Shown: positions 11,172-23,673 of the stretch, in pieces
How positions within the stretch are numbered: the first letter of the stretch is position 1
Layout of the letters: each line of letters opens with the position of its first letter
The notes under the pieces: generated by a model
Database searches by the model: none
Told to the model about the DNA's origin: nothing
Seen by the model: only the letters and a program-made list of their open reading frames with translations
Position numbers and translations under genes: made by a program
Origin: Hemileia vastatrix
Lineage: Eukaryota; Basidiomycota; Pucciniomycetes; Pucciniales; Zaghouaniaceae
DNA: 64,000 nucleotides
Direction of reading: 5' to 3'
NCBI GenBank assembly: GCA_030280995.1
Contig: JASXTE010000005.1
Span: forward strand, 16,594,501-16,658,500

Positions 11172-12306
11172 TTACACTATTTGACTTGATATGTTCTCAG
11201 AATTTGATAGGTAAGGATCAGTACTTGATTTTGACTGAATGGTCATGTTGTTTAATATTACACAACACTTCATGACCTCTTTCACAGTTTCTATTGTCCA
11301 TAGTCAACATGGTTGTTGAATGATACCCCACCGGATCTGTAATACTCCAAATTCATGCTCAATGTCTTTTGGTGAAGCTTCTTGTCGTTTGGCGTAGTAT
11401 TGACTTGCTTCATCTTGTGGGTGTGGTATAGTTTTGAAAAGTGTTGACCAAGATGGATAAATGCAGTCTGAAAGGTAATAAGCATTTTTGTATCTGTGAT
11501 TGTTTATTTTGTATTGCACTTCATCTTGAGTACCAGCCAATAGTTTGTCAAAGATGTTGCTGCAATGGAGAACATTGATGTCATTTAGAGCACCTGGAGT
11601 TCCAAAAAAAAAATTCCAAAAGTGTAGGCTCTTGCTGGCCACAGCTTCCAATATGATTGTTGGTGTACCCTCTTTCCCTTGAAGTTGGCCAGCCCAAGCT
11701 GCAGGACAATTTTTCCACTCCCAGTGCAATCCATCAGTTGATCCAAGACAGCCAGGAAATCCACGCTCTTCATACTCCTTCAAAATAACTTTTTTTCTGC
11801 TGAATTAGGTTCTCGTAAGTATTCCTCTTCATATATACTGACTATATCTTTTATGAAATGCTTGAGTGCTCTGAGGGCATTTGTTTCACCAATACATACA
11901 TACTCATCAGTGCTATCAGCAGAGATCCCAAAAGCAAGTTATTGTAAAACAAATGTCATTTTTTGCTGTGGTGATAAGCCTAATTGACCACAAAAGTCCT
12001 AAAAAATATTATGTTAATAAATTTTTGATTAGTGTTACTGATAAAAATCTATGTTACCTTTTTCCATAACAAAAGAAAGTTATATCTTTTTAAGTCTTTA
12101 CAAATCTTGTTAAACAAATCCCTGGTCATACGGAAGCGTTGCTCAAACATGATGTTGTTGTATGTACAGATGGGGTAAAAGTAGTCATTCATTAGTCTTT
12201 GATGGCCTTCTAGTCGATTTTGATTGAGTATTTCTTTTTTTTGTCTTGATCTGTTTTTGTTTTTATTGTCAAAGAGATATGAAATGATATAGTCTTCTTC
12301 TTCCAT
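11172..12306 (-). pseudogene. PIF/Harbinger transposase (DDE_Tnp_4/HARBI1 type), broken
   Basis: Cuts and pastes the element. Exon 1 (12306-12058) begins MEEEDYIISYLFDN and includes the conserved RFRMTRDLFNKIC. After a 59-nt intron (11999-12057), exon 2 carries GIGETNALRALKHF-like sequence, the first catalytic Asp in GCLGSTDGLHWEWKNCP, the second in FFGTPGALNDINVLH, and the Glu in IEHEFGVLQIRW. The tail includes MKCCVILNNM. Breaks: TAA at 11939-11941, a one-base frameshift in the homopolymer near 11787-11793, and a TGA just after the Glu region at 11304-11306. After that TGA the frame stays open to TAA 11172. The catalytic residues themselves are preserved. Confidence 0.93.
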
Positions 12307-12647
12307 TTAAAGTAATATATTAACTATGATAAAAGCCATGAGAAGGAAAAAAATAATTGAGTTTTAATGAATAGGAGCCAAAATATGATGGTTGAATATT
12401 AACTAAATGGAGTGAATAGTAAAAGATACTGCATAGGGTGGTTGAATATGGCAATTCATTATGAAATGACCCAAGTAACATGCAATTATATACTTATTTT
12501 TTACCAACACAATGGTAGATGCCCTAACAACATTGAGACATAAAATGTAGAAAAAAATTAGCTCATTCTAATGGTACTAAGTACTTAACCCTAAGACTTA
12601 ATTTTAGCCTGTAAAATACAAAAAACAAAATTAAACAGCTATCTTTT

Positions 12648-13602
12648 TGAATGAAAAATGAGAAATTATCCCCTTAATACTTAAAATCTGAAAAATGTCA
12701 TCAAGGCATAAAATATAGATAAAAGCCAAGGCTATCCAATGGTAGTATTCACATCTCTGAAGTCCCAATATTTGCTGAATAAATCCAGAAAAACACCCAA
12801 TTTTTAAACAATGTCATTTAAGACATCAAAACAATGCCAAATAGACCAACAAAGGCCTCTGCCAATGTTGGAAGACCACAACATAGATTTCATCTTATAT
12901 GATTTATTACTCAATTAGAAGGTAAGGGAATAATTTTATCATTACTTATAAAGACTTGATTTATGCAAATGTAAATACTAAATCAGTACTGATAGTAATA
13001 GAAAGTATGTTGATTGTATATGATAAGAGGTAAGTTAGTAAAAGAATGAAGAAAACAGCACAAAATGGAAGGCCTTTTGTAGGCAAAAAAGAGAGAGAGC
13101 ACACAGAGTTAAGAAGCCTACATACAGGAATGTGAGAGGGAAAACTTTCAAAAATAAGATATTCCAAATAACAAAAGTGTGCTATAAAGATGTGTCAATA
13201 AAATATTTTTTTACTATATATCAAATTATTTGATATAGTTTAGAGTTTACTTAAAATGTCACACTTACTATAAAAATAATTTGAATTAAATTTCTATATA
13301 AATTGAACTTTAACTTTTTAAATGAAAGAATTTGAATTCTTATAATTTTGTATTAATATAATCTTATTTCTCTTCCAACCTGACATTGATCATGGTGTTA
13401 GGGAATAAAAATATAAGGGACATTTAATATTAATTTTAAATATTTTACTAAATTTACTTATTTTAATTAGTAAATATATTACAAGTAATCTTCAAGTAAA
13501 TATAATAATATAACTAATAACAAAATAAGAAAAAAAAGGTGTGGCTTCATCCCAGTTAATAATTAATTATTTTACTGGGTAAGTCTAGTAGCCTGGCTGA
13601 CA
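12648..13602 (-). mobile_element. solo LTR, Ty3/Gypsy-like family L1 (copy 1)
   Basis: Right edge GCCTGGCTGACA at 13591-13602, equal to TGTCAGCCAGGC on the minus strand. The body closely parallels the copy at 14789-15535 (GGTGTGGCTTCATCCCAGT, CATGGTGTTAGGGAATAAAAA, AGGCCTTTTGTAGGCAAAA). A CTTTT duplication fits at 12643-12647 and 13603-13607, but it is low complexity, so the left edge is tentative. No internal retroelement genes adjoin it. Confidence 0.7.
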
Positions 13603-14788
13603 CTTTTCTTCTTCCATGATCTTTATCTTTTTCATTTCACTAAAACCTTCAATGTTTCAAAAAATTTACTATCAATATATATATTCTACTACATCCACTA
13701 ATGCTATATAATAAAAAAAAAATCTGTAATGTTTTTTTGTTTAGATTTTATCTCATGAATCTCATTCTCTTCAAACTTGATTTTTTCCAAATGGTTCATG
13801 GTCATGTGTGTTAATATGATTACCAAAAATGGAAAGTGGTGTATAGATATTTCTACTCACTGTACATCATACAGATTCATTTCAAATAAGTTAATTAACA
13901 CTCCTCCCTCTAATTATGTTTAGCCAGTAACTCATTAAACATATTTAAACTGGTCTGATAAAATTTATTTCTCAATTTTTAATTACTTAATTATTAAAAT
14001 ATTATAAAATTAATTTTTTTAATTCTTTAAGTACTAGATTGTGTTATCAAATTATTTAACTATCTTACAAATTATTTTAATTTCTTCAAATAGTTCATTT
14101 TATTAATTCAAACCTTTTTTATAATTCTAATAATTTTTCTTAAAGTAATTGAATCACGTGAAGTAAGTGAAATAAAATTACAGCAAAAATCTTAGATCTA
14201 AGTCCATGGAATTCCTGGAACTCTGACCTTTTTTGAAGTTGGCTAGAGGGGGGCTAGGGAAAGCGAGGAAAGAGCCTTTAGTATTTCCTTGGAACTTCAA
14301 GGGATAATTTTAAATTTAACATTGTTTTTTAATGAAACTTATTTTTAATTGTTTTATTAAATTTTATAAACTTTATTATACTTAATCTTTCAACATTTAA
14401 TTTATTTTCTCATGTTAAAATATATATTAGTTTTAAATTAAAACTTAAATTTCTTATCAATGATTTTATTGACTTCAATAAAATTCATGTTGTACTTACT
14501 TTTCCTGTAAAAGGGGATCCTTTATGTTGTTTTACAGCATTTCTTTTTCTTATAAAATTTTATTCTTAATATTTATCATTAAAACCAAATTAAATACAAA
14601 TTATTATTTCTTTATTTTCTAATTGATTTGAGTTTTAAAACTGCTCAACGTCAAACAAAAGAATTGAAATATTTATCTAAATTATTATAATATTGCCAAT
14701 CATTTAAATTATCTACTCAAATCACCACTCTATTAAGTTTAAGTTATTGTTTAATTCATTTCTACATACCATACAGATCAACAATTAT
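13603..14788. other. AT-rich stretch between two solo LTRs, no gene seen
   Basis: No protein-like open frame. A GC-richer island at 14205-14310 (around GGCTAGAGGGGGGCTAGG) is not explained. Confidence 0.5.
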
Positions 14789-15535
14789 TGTCAATGGTTC
14801 CCAATGGTCTTAAAGATTTTAATGGAGGTCCAACGGTGGTGATAGGGGGATATTCAAGGATTTCAAAGTAAAGGCACATAGAGGATTATCTTTATGTTTT
14901 ATTACTCAATTAAAAGGTAAGATTATATTTATTATTATACTTAGATGGATTAGAATTACGCAGATGTAAGTACTAAAGCAATAAGTTGTATTAATAAAAG
15001 TATTATAGTTGGTAATTAAATAAATTGTGTGTAAATAAAAGATTCTTTAAAACAAACAAAATGGGAGGCCTTATATAGGCAAAAGGGAGAGAAACCACAG
15101 AGCTAATAATCCTATATACAGGAGTATGAGAGAAAAAGAAAATTCCAGAATAAAATATTGCAAATATTAAGGTTGTTCTATAAAGAGTGTATTAATATAA
15201 TGTATTTACTGTATATGTCAAATTATTTGATTTATTTAAAAGTTTCTGTAAATGTCACTTTTAAATAAATAATTTGAATTTTTTATTTATTTATTTTATT
15301 TTAGTATTAATTTTAATTTCTTTTAACCTGTCATTGAGCATGGTGTTAGGGAATAAAAAATATAAGGGACATAAATATATTAATTTTAAATATTTACTAA
15401 ATATACTTATTGTAATTAGTTAATTTATTACAAGTAATTTTAAAGTAAATATAAAATAAGAAATAAAAAAGGTGTGGCTTCATCCCAGTAAATAATTAAT
15501 TGTTTTACTGGGTAAGTCTAGCAGCCTGGCTGACA
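14789..15535 (-). mobile_element. solo LTR, family L1 (copy 2)
   Basis: A 747-bp LTR bounded by TGTCAATGG and GGCTGACA, flanked by a perfect 5-bp duplication ATTAT (14784-14788 and 15536-15540). On the minus strand it reads TGTCA...TGACA with a clear TATA box, TGCCTATATAAGGCC, at about 15065-15080. No internal domain remains, so it arose by LTR-LTR recombination. Confidence 0.92.
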
Positions 15536-16063
15536 ATTATCATCATCCTTTCTCACTCTCACTCCCTCTCCCCCTCTCTTTCTGTATATATATATACATA
15601 AAAAGTCTTTTCATTTTCCAAAAAATAAAAAAATAAACAAAAGATAGAAAAAAAAAAGAACATTCCCTGCTACCCCCTCACCCTCCTCAAAAACTGAAAG
15701 AAAATTGATAGACATGAAATTTGAAAGAGAGAAAAGGGAAATAGAAAAGAGAGACAGAGAGAGAGAGACAAAGAAAAAGAGTGTATGATTCAACACCTAC
15801 ATAAAATGGGTTGAGCCCATTGTCCCTTCTTTATAATACTTAAAACATGCTCTTTTATCTTGTCACTTTGATGTTGATTCATCTAGTTCTTATATGTTTA
15901 GTGTATTTACATATCTGTCTATCTATCTATATATGTGTGTATTCTATCTCATTATAAAATCATCATTTCTAAAAACTAAATCTTAACCACTTCCAGCTCT
16001 CTCTCCCCATCCTTCCAAGTATCCAGCCACACCCACACCCACACAACATTGAACCATATCCAC
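15536..16063. other. 3' flank of the armadillo-repeat gene
   Basis: CT/GA microsatellite-like tracts (about 15545-15590 and 15720-15785), a TATATA run and simple repeats. On the minus strand this is downstream of the stop codon and probably holds the 3' UTR and polyadenylation site. Confidence 0.5.
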
Positions 16064-16554
16064 TCACCCATCAACCCACCCCCCTAACTTACCAAGGGCA
16101 GCTTTAGCTCTCTCCCTAACTTCCGCCACAGAATCTTCACTAACTAAGTTCCTCAACTTCTGTTCCACTCCTAAACTCTCTAACATTGGACCTGGTACTA
16201 TACATGTATGTGCCCCCAAATGTATATAAATATGACATTAATGTCTTTGCTTCATTTCGCTTTTTTAGAGAGAGAGAGAGAGAATGAAAGGGAATCAACA
16301 AAAAAAACGTACTTAATCTCCCACTTCCCCTTCCACTACTACCACTTTCACGCTCTCCTACCTCTCCAGATGATCTTGGTAAATGGCTTGTTGACGCAGT
16401 TACTTCTGTAGGTTTATCAAACAAATTACTGAAACACCATGTTGCTGCAATACGTATTTCTACACGAGAATGAGACTGGATAATATGTATATTATCCAAA
16501 AAGCACCCAAATCGATATATATACATATATATATCAGAATTCTAATTAAAGCTG

Positions 16555-16586
<32 letters not shown>

Positions 16587-18944
16587 AACAAACCAAAAAC
16601 TCAACCATACACTTTAAAATTCCAACCCTTCTCAAAACCCAACACTTTTGATCTTGATTACCTGAACATAAATTAGAAACTAATGAAACGACTTGAATGA
16701 GGACAGGTTCAGTTTTTTCTCTCTGAAGGGATTTTTCTATTGTTTCGAGAAGTGGTGGTGGATGGGGAGAGTTATTTTTGTGTCTAGATACAATTGAGGT
16801 AGTAGCGGTTGTTGGTGTGGCGGAGGGTGTAGTGGTGGTTGGGGTTGTGGAAGGAGATTGAGCATTATCAGCTGGCCAAATATCAAAAGCTAACTGGATA
16901 TGATCAGCAGATTGACAAGCAATATTCCTAATCAAAGCCATTGAACTTTCTCGGATAGATTCTTCCGGATCATTAACCAACCTATCCGCCAATTAGGATC
17001 ATCAATCATAATGATATAATAAACTTGAAAAAAAAATAAAAATAAAAAATAAAAAAACACATAAAAAACATATAGAAATTTAAAACTTCCTGCACACACT
17101 CACTCAAATAAAACTCCACTTCCCATAAACTCCAACACTTGACGTTTCAACTCAATTTCAGACCAATAAACTAAACTTTTAAGTACCCAAATGGAAGAAG
17201 CTCTTAATTCTGTAGAATGATTTGGTGTTACATAGTTTAACGATTTTCGAATTCCTCCTGTTCTGATAAATTCCTGTCATCATCACGAATAAAAAATAAA
17301 TAAATATAAAAAAACAGTGTGAGCTACCATTCAAGTAACAAAAAAGATGGGTATACAAATATACTTTTTTGATGGGCAAATAATCTAATATAAGATTAGC
17401 TATGGCCGTCAATGCCATGGTCTTAACTTGCACATCTTCTTCACAAACAAAATCATTAATCAACCGGGGATTCCCACCAAACCCATCATCATCACCCAAA
17501 CCAATATCCATATCAACATCCATATCCATATCAAAACCAACGACACATAACCTTCTAAACGTTAAATACTGTAAAAACTTATATTTCAGAAAACTTAATT
17601 CCCTAGTTAATGATCGACAACATTGACAAGCAGATAACAAAACTTTTTTAGATCGACTATGGCTTAAAGTTTGAGAAAGATAAGGTAAGATATAATTGAA
17701 AAAACTATCTAGAGATGGGGTACGATTTGAATGCATAGAATGAGATAGGGAAGCTAAGAGCAAAAAGACACTCTAAATTTATTGATTCAAAAAATGAAGA
17801 TGAAAATGCGGGGTTAGTCAATGAACAGCAAGATATATAAATGAAAAGTACCTCTTCAACCATTGCGCGACAGGCGATAGCCAAGGGTGTAGCATAGGGA
17901 TAAGAGTATCTCAAATAAGAGAGGAGCATGTTTTCCGCCAATTCAACCACATTAAGATCCAAGATTTCTTCTTGCAAAGTCTCCGATCGAGCGGTCAGAT
18001 GAGCTGAAATAAAAGGAGGATCAGTTGATGAGAATAACAATAATACAATACGAAGAAGAAGAAAAATCACCAAGGATGTAAGCAGCTTCAGCTTGGACAT
18101 AAACATCTTGAGAGCTCATTAATTGGAGTAAAATAAACATTTGGCATCTCAGCATGGACAAACAAGCGTCACGAGGGGTGATGCGTGGAGATATGTTGAC
18201 AAGCCTAAAGATACAAGCATGGGTGATGAGAAATCATGCGTCTTTCATCAAGGAAGAAAGAGATTGAACAATACGTTGAAGCAACAGCTAGTTTCAATTT
18301 ATCAGATTCCTCTTTTGATTTTCCAGCAATGATCATCCAGGCCCAACCAAGTTGATCAAAGGAATCAGATATCCTGCACAAAGAGAAGGAGGGATTGCTA
18401 TAAGCATCAAAGAGTCCGGCGATTCTGATAGCGGTCTGAAGAAGGGGGTCATTGATTTTCTTTTTTGAATTGTAATCGAGAGTAGCAAGGATGGAAGTGA
18501 GATAGGGAAAGAACTGGGGAGGGAGAAGGGAGAGAGTGTTGGGACAAAGGATGAGGAAAGGGTGAAGAAAAGCAAGACAAGGAAAAGAGAGTTGAGGGAA
18601 TGAATGAGCGAGGGAGATGATTGAAGGAAGAGAGGAAGAGAAGAAGGAGTGATGTTCAGCAAGAACAGCGACGAATTGGGCGGCTATGGATGCAAGCTGA
18701 GCAGGAAGATGAGGATTGGAAGAGTGAGCGACGAGGACAGCGTTTGAGAAGATGTGGGAGTGTCTTGGGATGCGGAGATGGGGAGAGAGATGGGAGATCG
18801 TAGCAAAGATCTTAGCAAGGGTGTTGAGGGAGGCAGCGAGATAGGAGATGGGGGGAAGAGAAGAATGGCAAAGAGAATCGATGGAACGCAGGAGAGAAGG
18901 GACGACGGCGGAGGAATGGAAGAGGGCGAGGAGAGGAGGATGGG
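16064..18944 (-). CDS. armadillo-repeat protein, ARMC8/Vid28/GID5 family (5' end unresolved)
   Basis: Probable scaffold subunit of the GID/CTLH ubiquitin ligase, which in yeast targets gluconeogenic enzymes. Exons I can join in frame: 18944-18275, 18204-18071, 18003-17852, 17772-17365, 17273-17104, 16981-16594, 16475-16343, 16191-16064; all seven introns are GT-AG, 67-151 nt. The pieces follow ARMC8 in order: VYVQAEAAYIL, ACQCCRSLTRELSFLK, IRTGGIRKSL, RASSIWVLKSLVYW, LVNDPEESIRESSMALIRNI, LVSNLCSGNQDQK, HSRVEIRIAATWCFSNL and a C-terminal RERAKAAL block. About 727 aa are covered. The 18944 edge is a strong acceptor (pyrimidine tract then TTGCAG); the start codon exon lies upstream, beyond or around the AAT repeat, and I could not place it. 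A GTAAGT inside the last exon could give an alternative C terminus. It could also be another armadillo protein, but the order of matches argues against that. Confidence 0.85.
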
Positions 18945-19008
18945 CTGCAAGGAGAAGGAAGAAGGAAGAAGGAAGAAGGGGAAGGAAGAAGAGTATAGTA
19001 GTAGTGAT

Positions 19009-19018
<10 letters not shown>
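18945..19018 (-). other. pyrimidine-rich intron end of the armadillo gene
   Basis: On the minus strand a run of CTTCTTCC units leads to CTCCTTGCAG, a good 3' splice site just before the first recognised exon. The repeat tract beyond it would then lie in the first intron. Confidence 0.55.
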
Positions 19019-19212
<194 letters not shown>

Positions 19213-19238
19213 TAATAATTATATTAACAATAACAATA

Positions 19239-19290
19239 TCAACATCAACATCAACATCAACATCAACATCAACATCAACATCAACATCAA
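19239..19290. repeat. (ATCAAC)n microsatellite
   Basis: Tandem 6-bp unit ATCAAC, about eight copies. On the minus strand it could encode a Val-Asp or Leu-Met repeat if it belonged to the unresolved first exon. Confidence 0.9.
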
Positions 19291-21182
19291 TCTATCAATT
19301 TCCACACCAACAGTCACTCACGAATCGCCAACAACCCCATCACTGTCACTGCATCCACACCCAGACCCCAGTCTTCATCACCTACGCTATTCTCAATCAC
19401 TTGCACTAATCTACACCATCAACAACGTCAACATCAACGCACATTCTACTCGATAATCAATATCCATCTCACTCACTCGCTCACTCTCTCAACTGTCTCG
19501 GGTGATGTCTTCAGGTCTGTTCTTCCCACGATTCGATGTTTGAGATCTCTTACTCTCTGTCTAACTCCATCAGAGGTGCACATCTCGCTTTTCTTGTCTT
19601 TTCAACCCAATTCACTTCACGCGCAACACCTACCTCACTCTATCCCTTGATGCATACATGCATACCTTCAATTTCTCTTTCACTACCTTCTCTCCTTACT
19701 CAAGGTTGATTTAGAGCTGATCTCATGGTCATCATCATCTTTAAATTATCATCCATCTAAATCCATCACAGCCATATATATATATAAAAGTAACCGCTCC
19801 CTTAAACATCCAGTCATTTATAATCAATTTGGAGATGAGGCACAAAGGCAACACCAGTTTGTTGAATCTTAATGCTCATCTACCGAATCTTAAATCTAAT
19901 AGACTGACACAATGAGTCTTGAACAGCATGATGCCTTTTCTTTTCATATTAGTTTCTTGGCTCATCTTATACAAGACTTATTTATATTAAATATTATTAT
20001 TTTGAGCATTATGACGCAATAGCACACCACTAACACTACATATTAGACTATGAATTATTCTCCATCTAAATTACATGCATCTGTAATCCATTGTTTTCAT
20101 CCATCTTAACTGATTATCAAACCAAACGTTTCTTTAACCGATTTACTCATTAATCTCCTTCTCCCCTTCCTTTTTCAATAATCTAGCTATTATTCTATTT
20201 CTATGTATCTCTAGTTTATTCTCCTTGTCCATTTGTCCTAGCTCTCCCGCTCATCGTCCATTTTCTCCAACTCCAACTGTCAATGGTCCTGTTTTATCTG
20301 GATTACTTACTAAAACTACATGTTTTTAACCTCACACGGTTAACGAATAACTCACTGGTGTAATTCTTGTTTTCCTCTAATACATTGCACATCACAATAT
20401 TAATTACAAGTTACAACTGGGCATGTCTTCATTTGTGATTCACACTATCAATAAACATAATATAATATTTTGATATAGAAAAGTTCAAGTGAATATAAAT
20501 CATAGTGCTCATTTTAATTATTTATGGAACTGGATGCCTTGGAAAATATACTTTTCATACTTAAAGCTACAACAAAAATAAAAATAAAAGTAAAAAATAA
20601 AATAAAAAAATGAGGAAGAAGACTTGTTATAAATTCTGTATGAAAAACTAGATTAACATTTATATTTATATTTTTTGATTTTCAATTAAAGAAGGTCCGA
20701 TAAGAAAACCGTTATGTTATATATATACTGATTTATCGCTAAGATTATATCATATCACATTTTGTACGTTTTTGACAAAACTTTAACAGTCCCCCCCCCC
20801 TAAAAAAAAGACCGATATTTAATTATCTTAAGTGGGATCAGTTTCCACATGTGCAGCTTATACGCAAATTACAGACGAGCTTTGATTGGGAAAAAAAAAA
20901 AGAGAAAAAAAAAAAAAAGACACATAATCCTTTTAGAGATATTTGTTGGCTCATGGTAGCGATCAAGTTTGAAGTATTTTATTCATTTTATGACGAAAAA
21001 AAAGAAGAAAAGAGAAAGAAAAAGGAGTGAAAAAAACATCAATATGAGGAAAGTTGGGTAATAACAATCATGAAAAGGGTCAAACAATTCCTTAATTTTT
21101 TTTAATTTTTTTTAAAAAAAAACTATCAACTATCAACTAATTCATGCTATATAGTACTTTGTACTGGATTGTCTTTTCTTTT
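19291..21182. other. intergenic region, no gene recognised
   Basis: The part up to about 19700 is GC-richer and may hold the first exon and promoter of the armadillo gene, read leftward. From 19700 on it is AT-rich with homopolymers (a run of C at about 20790-20799, A runs near 20890-20920 and 21000-21030) and no supported open frame. It also contains the 3' flank of the carboxylesterase gene. Confidence 0.5.
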
Positions 21183-23673
21183 TTAATCTTGATTAACGCA
21201 GATTTCTGAATATTTTGCTTCTTCAAAATATTTCATAATAAGAGCGTGACGTGCTGCTTCTATTTTATCCAATACATGAGGTTCAACTCTTAAACTTCCA
21301 TCGTTTTGAAATACTAATCTTTTACGACTTTCTCTCCATTCAGGCCAATCAGAGTCTGTGTTCCATTATGATTTAGAATGACTTAGATTTGAAGATTAAA
21401 ATGAAAATATATATATATATATATGAAATCGTCGCTCACTGGGGAGTCCACAATTAGCGAAAGTAGTCCAACAACGTCCTATTTGACTGGATATTTCAGC
21501 ATCATTTGAACCTGCCTTCCAAAACGTTTCGTGATTAAATAGGTAATAAGTTTCTACAAAATGCCTATTCAATACCATCACCTTATTTAGAATTAGGGTA
21601 ACTTGTCAAAGATATGTCTGTGTTTTAACGTACGCTGATCCTAGGCCAAACTTTTGTTCAAGGTATTCTAGTGCCCCTTGGAATCGGTAAACAAACACTC
21701 GAGGTACTTTCTTAGTTGAATTGTCCAATATCTTTAACACGTTCTCCATTGGTACATGAAAGTATAAATCAGCCATGAGAGAAGAACCAGCCAATAATTT
21801 TGGATCACTCTGTTCAGCTGAATCGGGTGTCAGATATACTTCATCTATCACACTTCTGTTGAGCTTGGGTAACTCAAACTCCAGCAAGTCCCTATAATTC
21901 TTTTCTTCATGAAGTGAAAAGAGTTTCCCGATTAAACTACCCTCATTTTCGTTACATCCTAATATGATGGATTCAATATGATCTCCCATGCCTTGTAGTT
22001 TGAGTTTTTTAGAAGCTGGCATATCCCAAAATGATTTGGGATGAATCGTAAATCCAAAATCTTTGAAATTAAAAGGTAAGCTACCCATAAACTGAAGTAA
22101 CTCAGATGCTGATATGGATTGAAGTGCAGCTACTCGCTTTTCAGGACATGTACTTTCAATCGAAAAGTAAGACAAAAGTTTTTCATAGTAATACTTCCTT
22201 TTCTCTACCGTTACACTTGTCTTGCGGTCAAAATAATAATAAAAATAAATTATTATTATTACTACTTTAAATTCACTAAAATTAATATAAAATTGATACT
22301 TACCATGGTATCAGGAAATCCTGACTGTAGTATAGCTTTCTGGAAAAGAATTTTTGGGATGGTGCAAAGATTTCCAATCATATCTCCTCCTTAGAGATAA
22401 ACGTGAATAGATATAAATCTCAGGTACATTATATGTGGACCGTGATAAAAATTCGACTTACCAGCAGAATTTCCAAACACTGTAACATTATGCGCGTCTC
22501 CTCCAAATAGAGCAATATTACTTTGAATCTGAAAGAAAAAGATATATACTTAGATCGGACTCAGTAGAATGATAAGAAAAAAAAACATTCAGCACTATAG
22601 ATGTCATGCACGAACCCATTCCAAGAATGCAACGCAATCGTATGCACCTATTAATCAAACCTATGAGTCTCTTCCTTCTTTAAAAAGTAAGTTATTCTAT
22701 AAAACAAACCGTAATTTCCAGTCATGCCAGTCGTATCGTCAGCTTCTAAATCAGAAGATGCAAGCCAACCAAAAACGCCAGTCCTATAATTAGCTGTTAC
22801 AACAATAAAAGGTCGTCCTTCATTTGCTTCTCTACGGATCCACTCCGTAGGATCATAAGTGTAATTTCCAGCGTATCCAGAAATCAAACCACCCCCACTT
22901 GAAGAGGAAAAGGTATATTAGAGTTGGTACCCATATTAAAAGAAAAGAAAAAAAAGTTAAAGAAAAGGTTTACTAAATCCAAACCTGATAATATCGCAAA
23001 AAAAAAAAAAAAAAAAAAAAAAAAACAGAGACAAAATTAATGCAAACAGCTGATTAGTTAAAATCTAAAACCGAAAATGAAAAGTAAAAAAAAAAAAAAA
23101 AAAAACAGGTTTAAAAATGAAGATTTCACCATGACAGGAAGCTGCTGTGTCAAAAATCCGCCAGGTTTAAAAATGTTGAGGTTAAAACCTTTTTCTTCAC
23201 TTTGCTCTAGCCATACTCCACGATCGCAATATCCAGGTAAAGACTTGAGAATTTCAATATCAGGAATGGGAGGTTGAGGAAAACATGGCCTGTTTAATGT
23301 TTAGGTTTTGTTAAATCTTCATGACATTATCTATTTTGTCTTTTTAAATCGTTAAGATGAATGCTCACCCAAATTCTAGACATGGAAGATCTTCTTTCCA
23401 GGATGAACAAGGCTCCGGATACTTCCATCGCTTTGATTGCGCATAAGGAACACCCTAGTATGACAAAAATTATGTTGATATCCATATCAAAAATGAATAA
23501 AGAATCAAGCTTGACTGTCTTACAAGCCATTTGAGAACCGGATTCGCTAAACCTTTACTTGATCCATTTAATTCCTTTTGCTGTGAATTGTCAGTTACTG
23601 GCCCAGCATCAGCGAAACCTACCACTGGCCCTAACTTCGTTTCAACCCTCAAATCGTTTGATGTAGTATGCAT
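21183..23673 (-). CDS. type-B carboxylesterase/lipase family protein
   Basis: Alpha/beta-hydrolase expected to cleave carboxylic esters. Eleven exons: 23673-23524, 23454-23369, 23289-23130, 22984-22974, 22897-22710, 22647-22616, 22528-22462, 22389-22304, 22220-21630, 21581-21440, 21355-21183. They join into exactly 562 codons (561 aa) with no internal stop, and every intron is GT-AG (48-145 nt). The start at MHTTSNDLRVETKLGPVVG fits the usual N-terminal strand; there is no signal peptide, so it is probably intracellular. Motifs: VWIYGGG oxyanion region (133-139), nucleophile Ser230 in FGNSAGG, acid Glu353 in GCNENEGSL, candidate His464 in NRHFVETYYLF. The nucleophile elbow has Asn where most members have Glu. 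A microexon of 11 nt supplies part of VWIYGGG. Substrate unknown. Confidence 0.92.
22974..22984 (-). other. 11-nt microexon of the carboxylesterase gene
   Basis: On the minus strand TTATCAG precedes and GTAAACC follows the 11-base exon GTTTGGATTTA. Joined to its neighbours it supplies Val-Trp-Ile and two bases of Tyr, completing the strand before the GGG oxyanion motif and keeping frame. The intron before it (22985-23129) contains two long A tracts in genomic orientation. Confidence 0.85.

Larger units (their letters stand above)
7457..12524. mobile_element. PIF/Harbinger transposon, full length, inactivated
   Basis: A 5068-bp element with 24-bp terminal inverted repeats (7457-7480 and 12501-12524; 21 of 24 positions match, beginning GGGCATCTACCA). 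It is flanked by the 3-bp target duplication TAA (7454-7456 and 12525-12527), the hallmark of this superfamily. It carries the two usual genes in convergent orientation: a Myb/SANT-like protein gene at the left (+) and a DDE transposase gene at the right (-). Both have premature stops. A ~2-kb inverted repeat sits between them. Confidence 0.95.
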
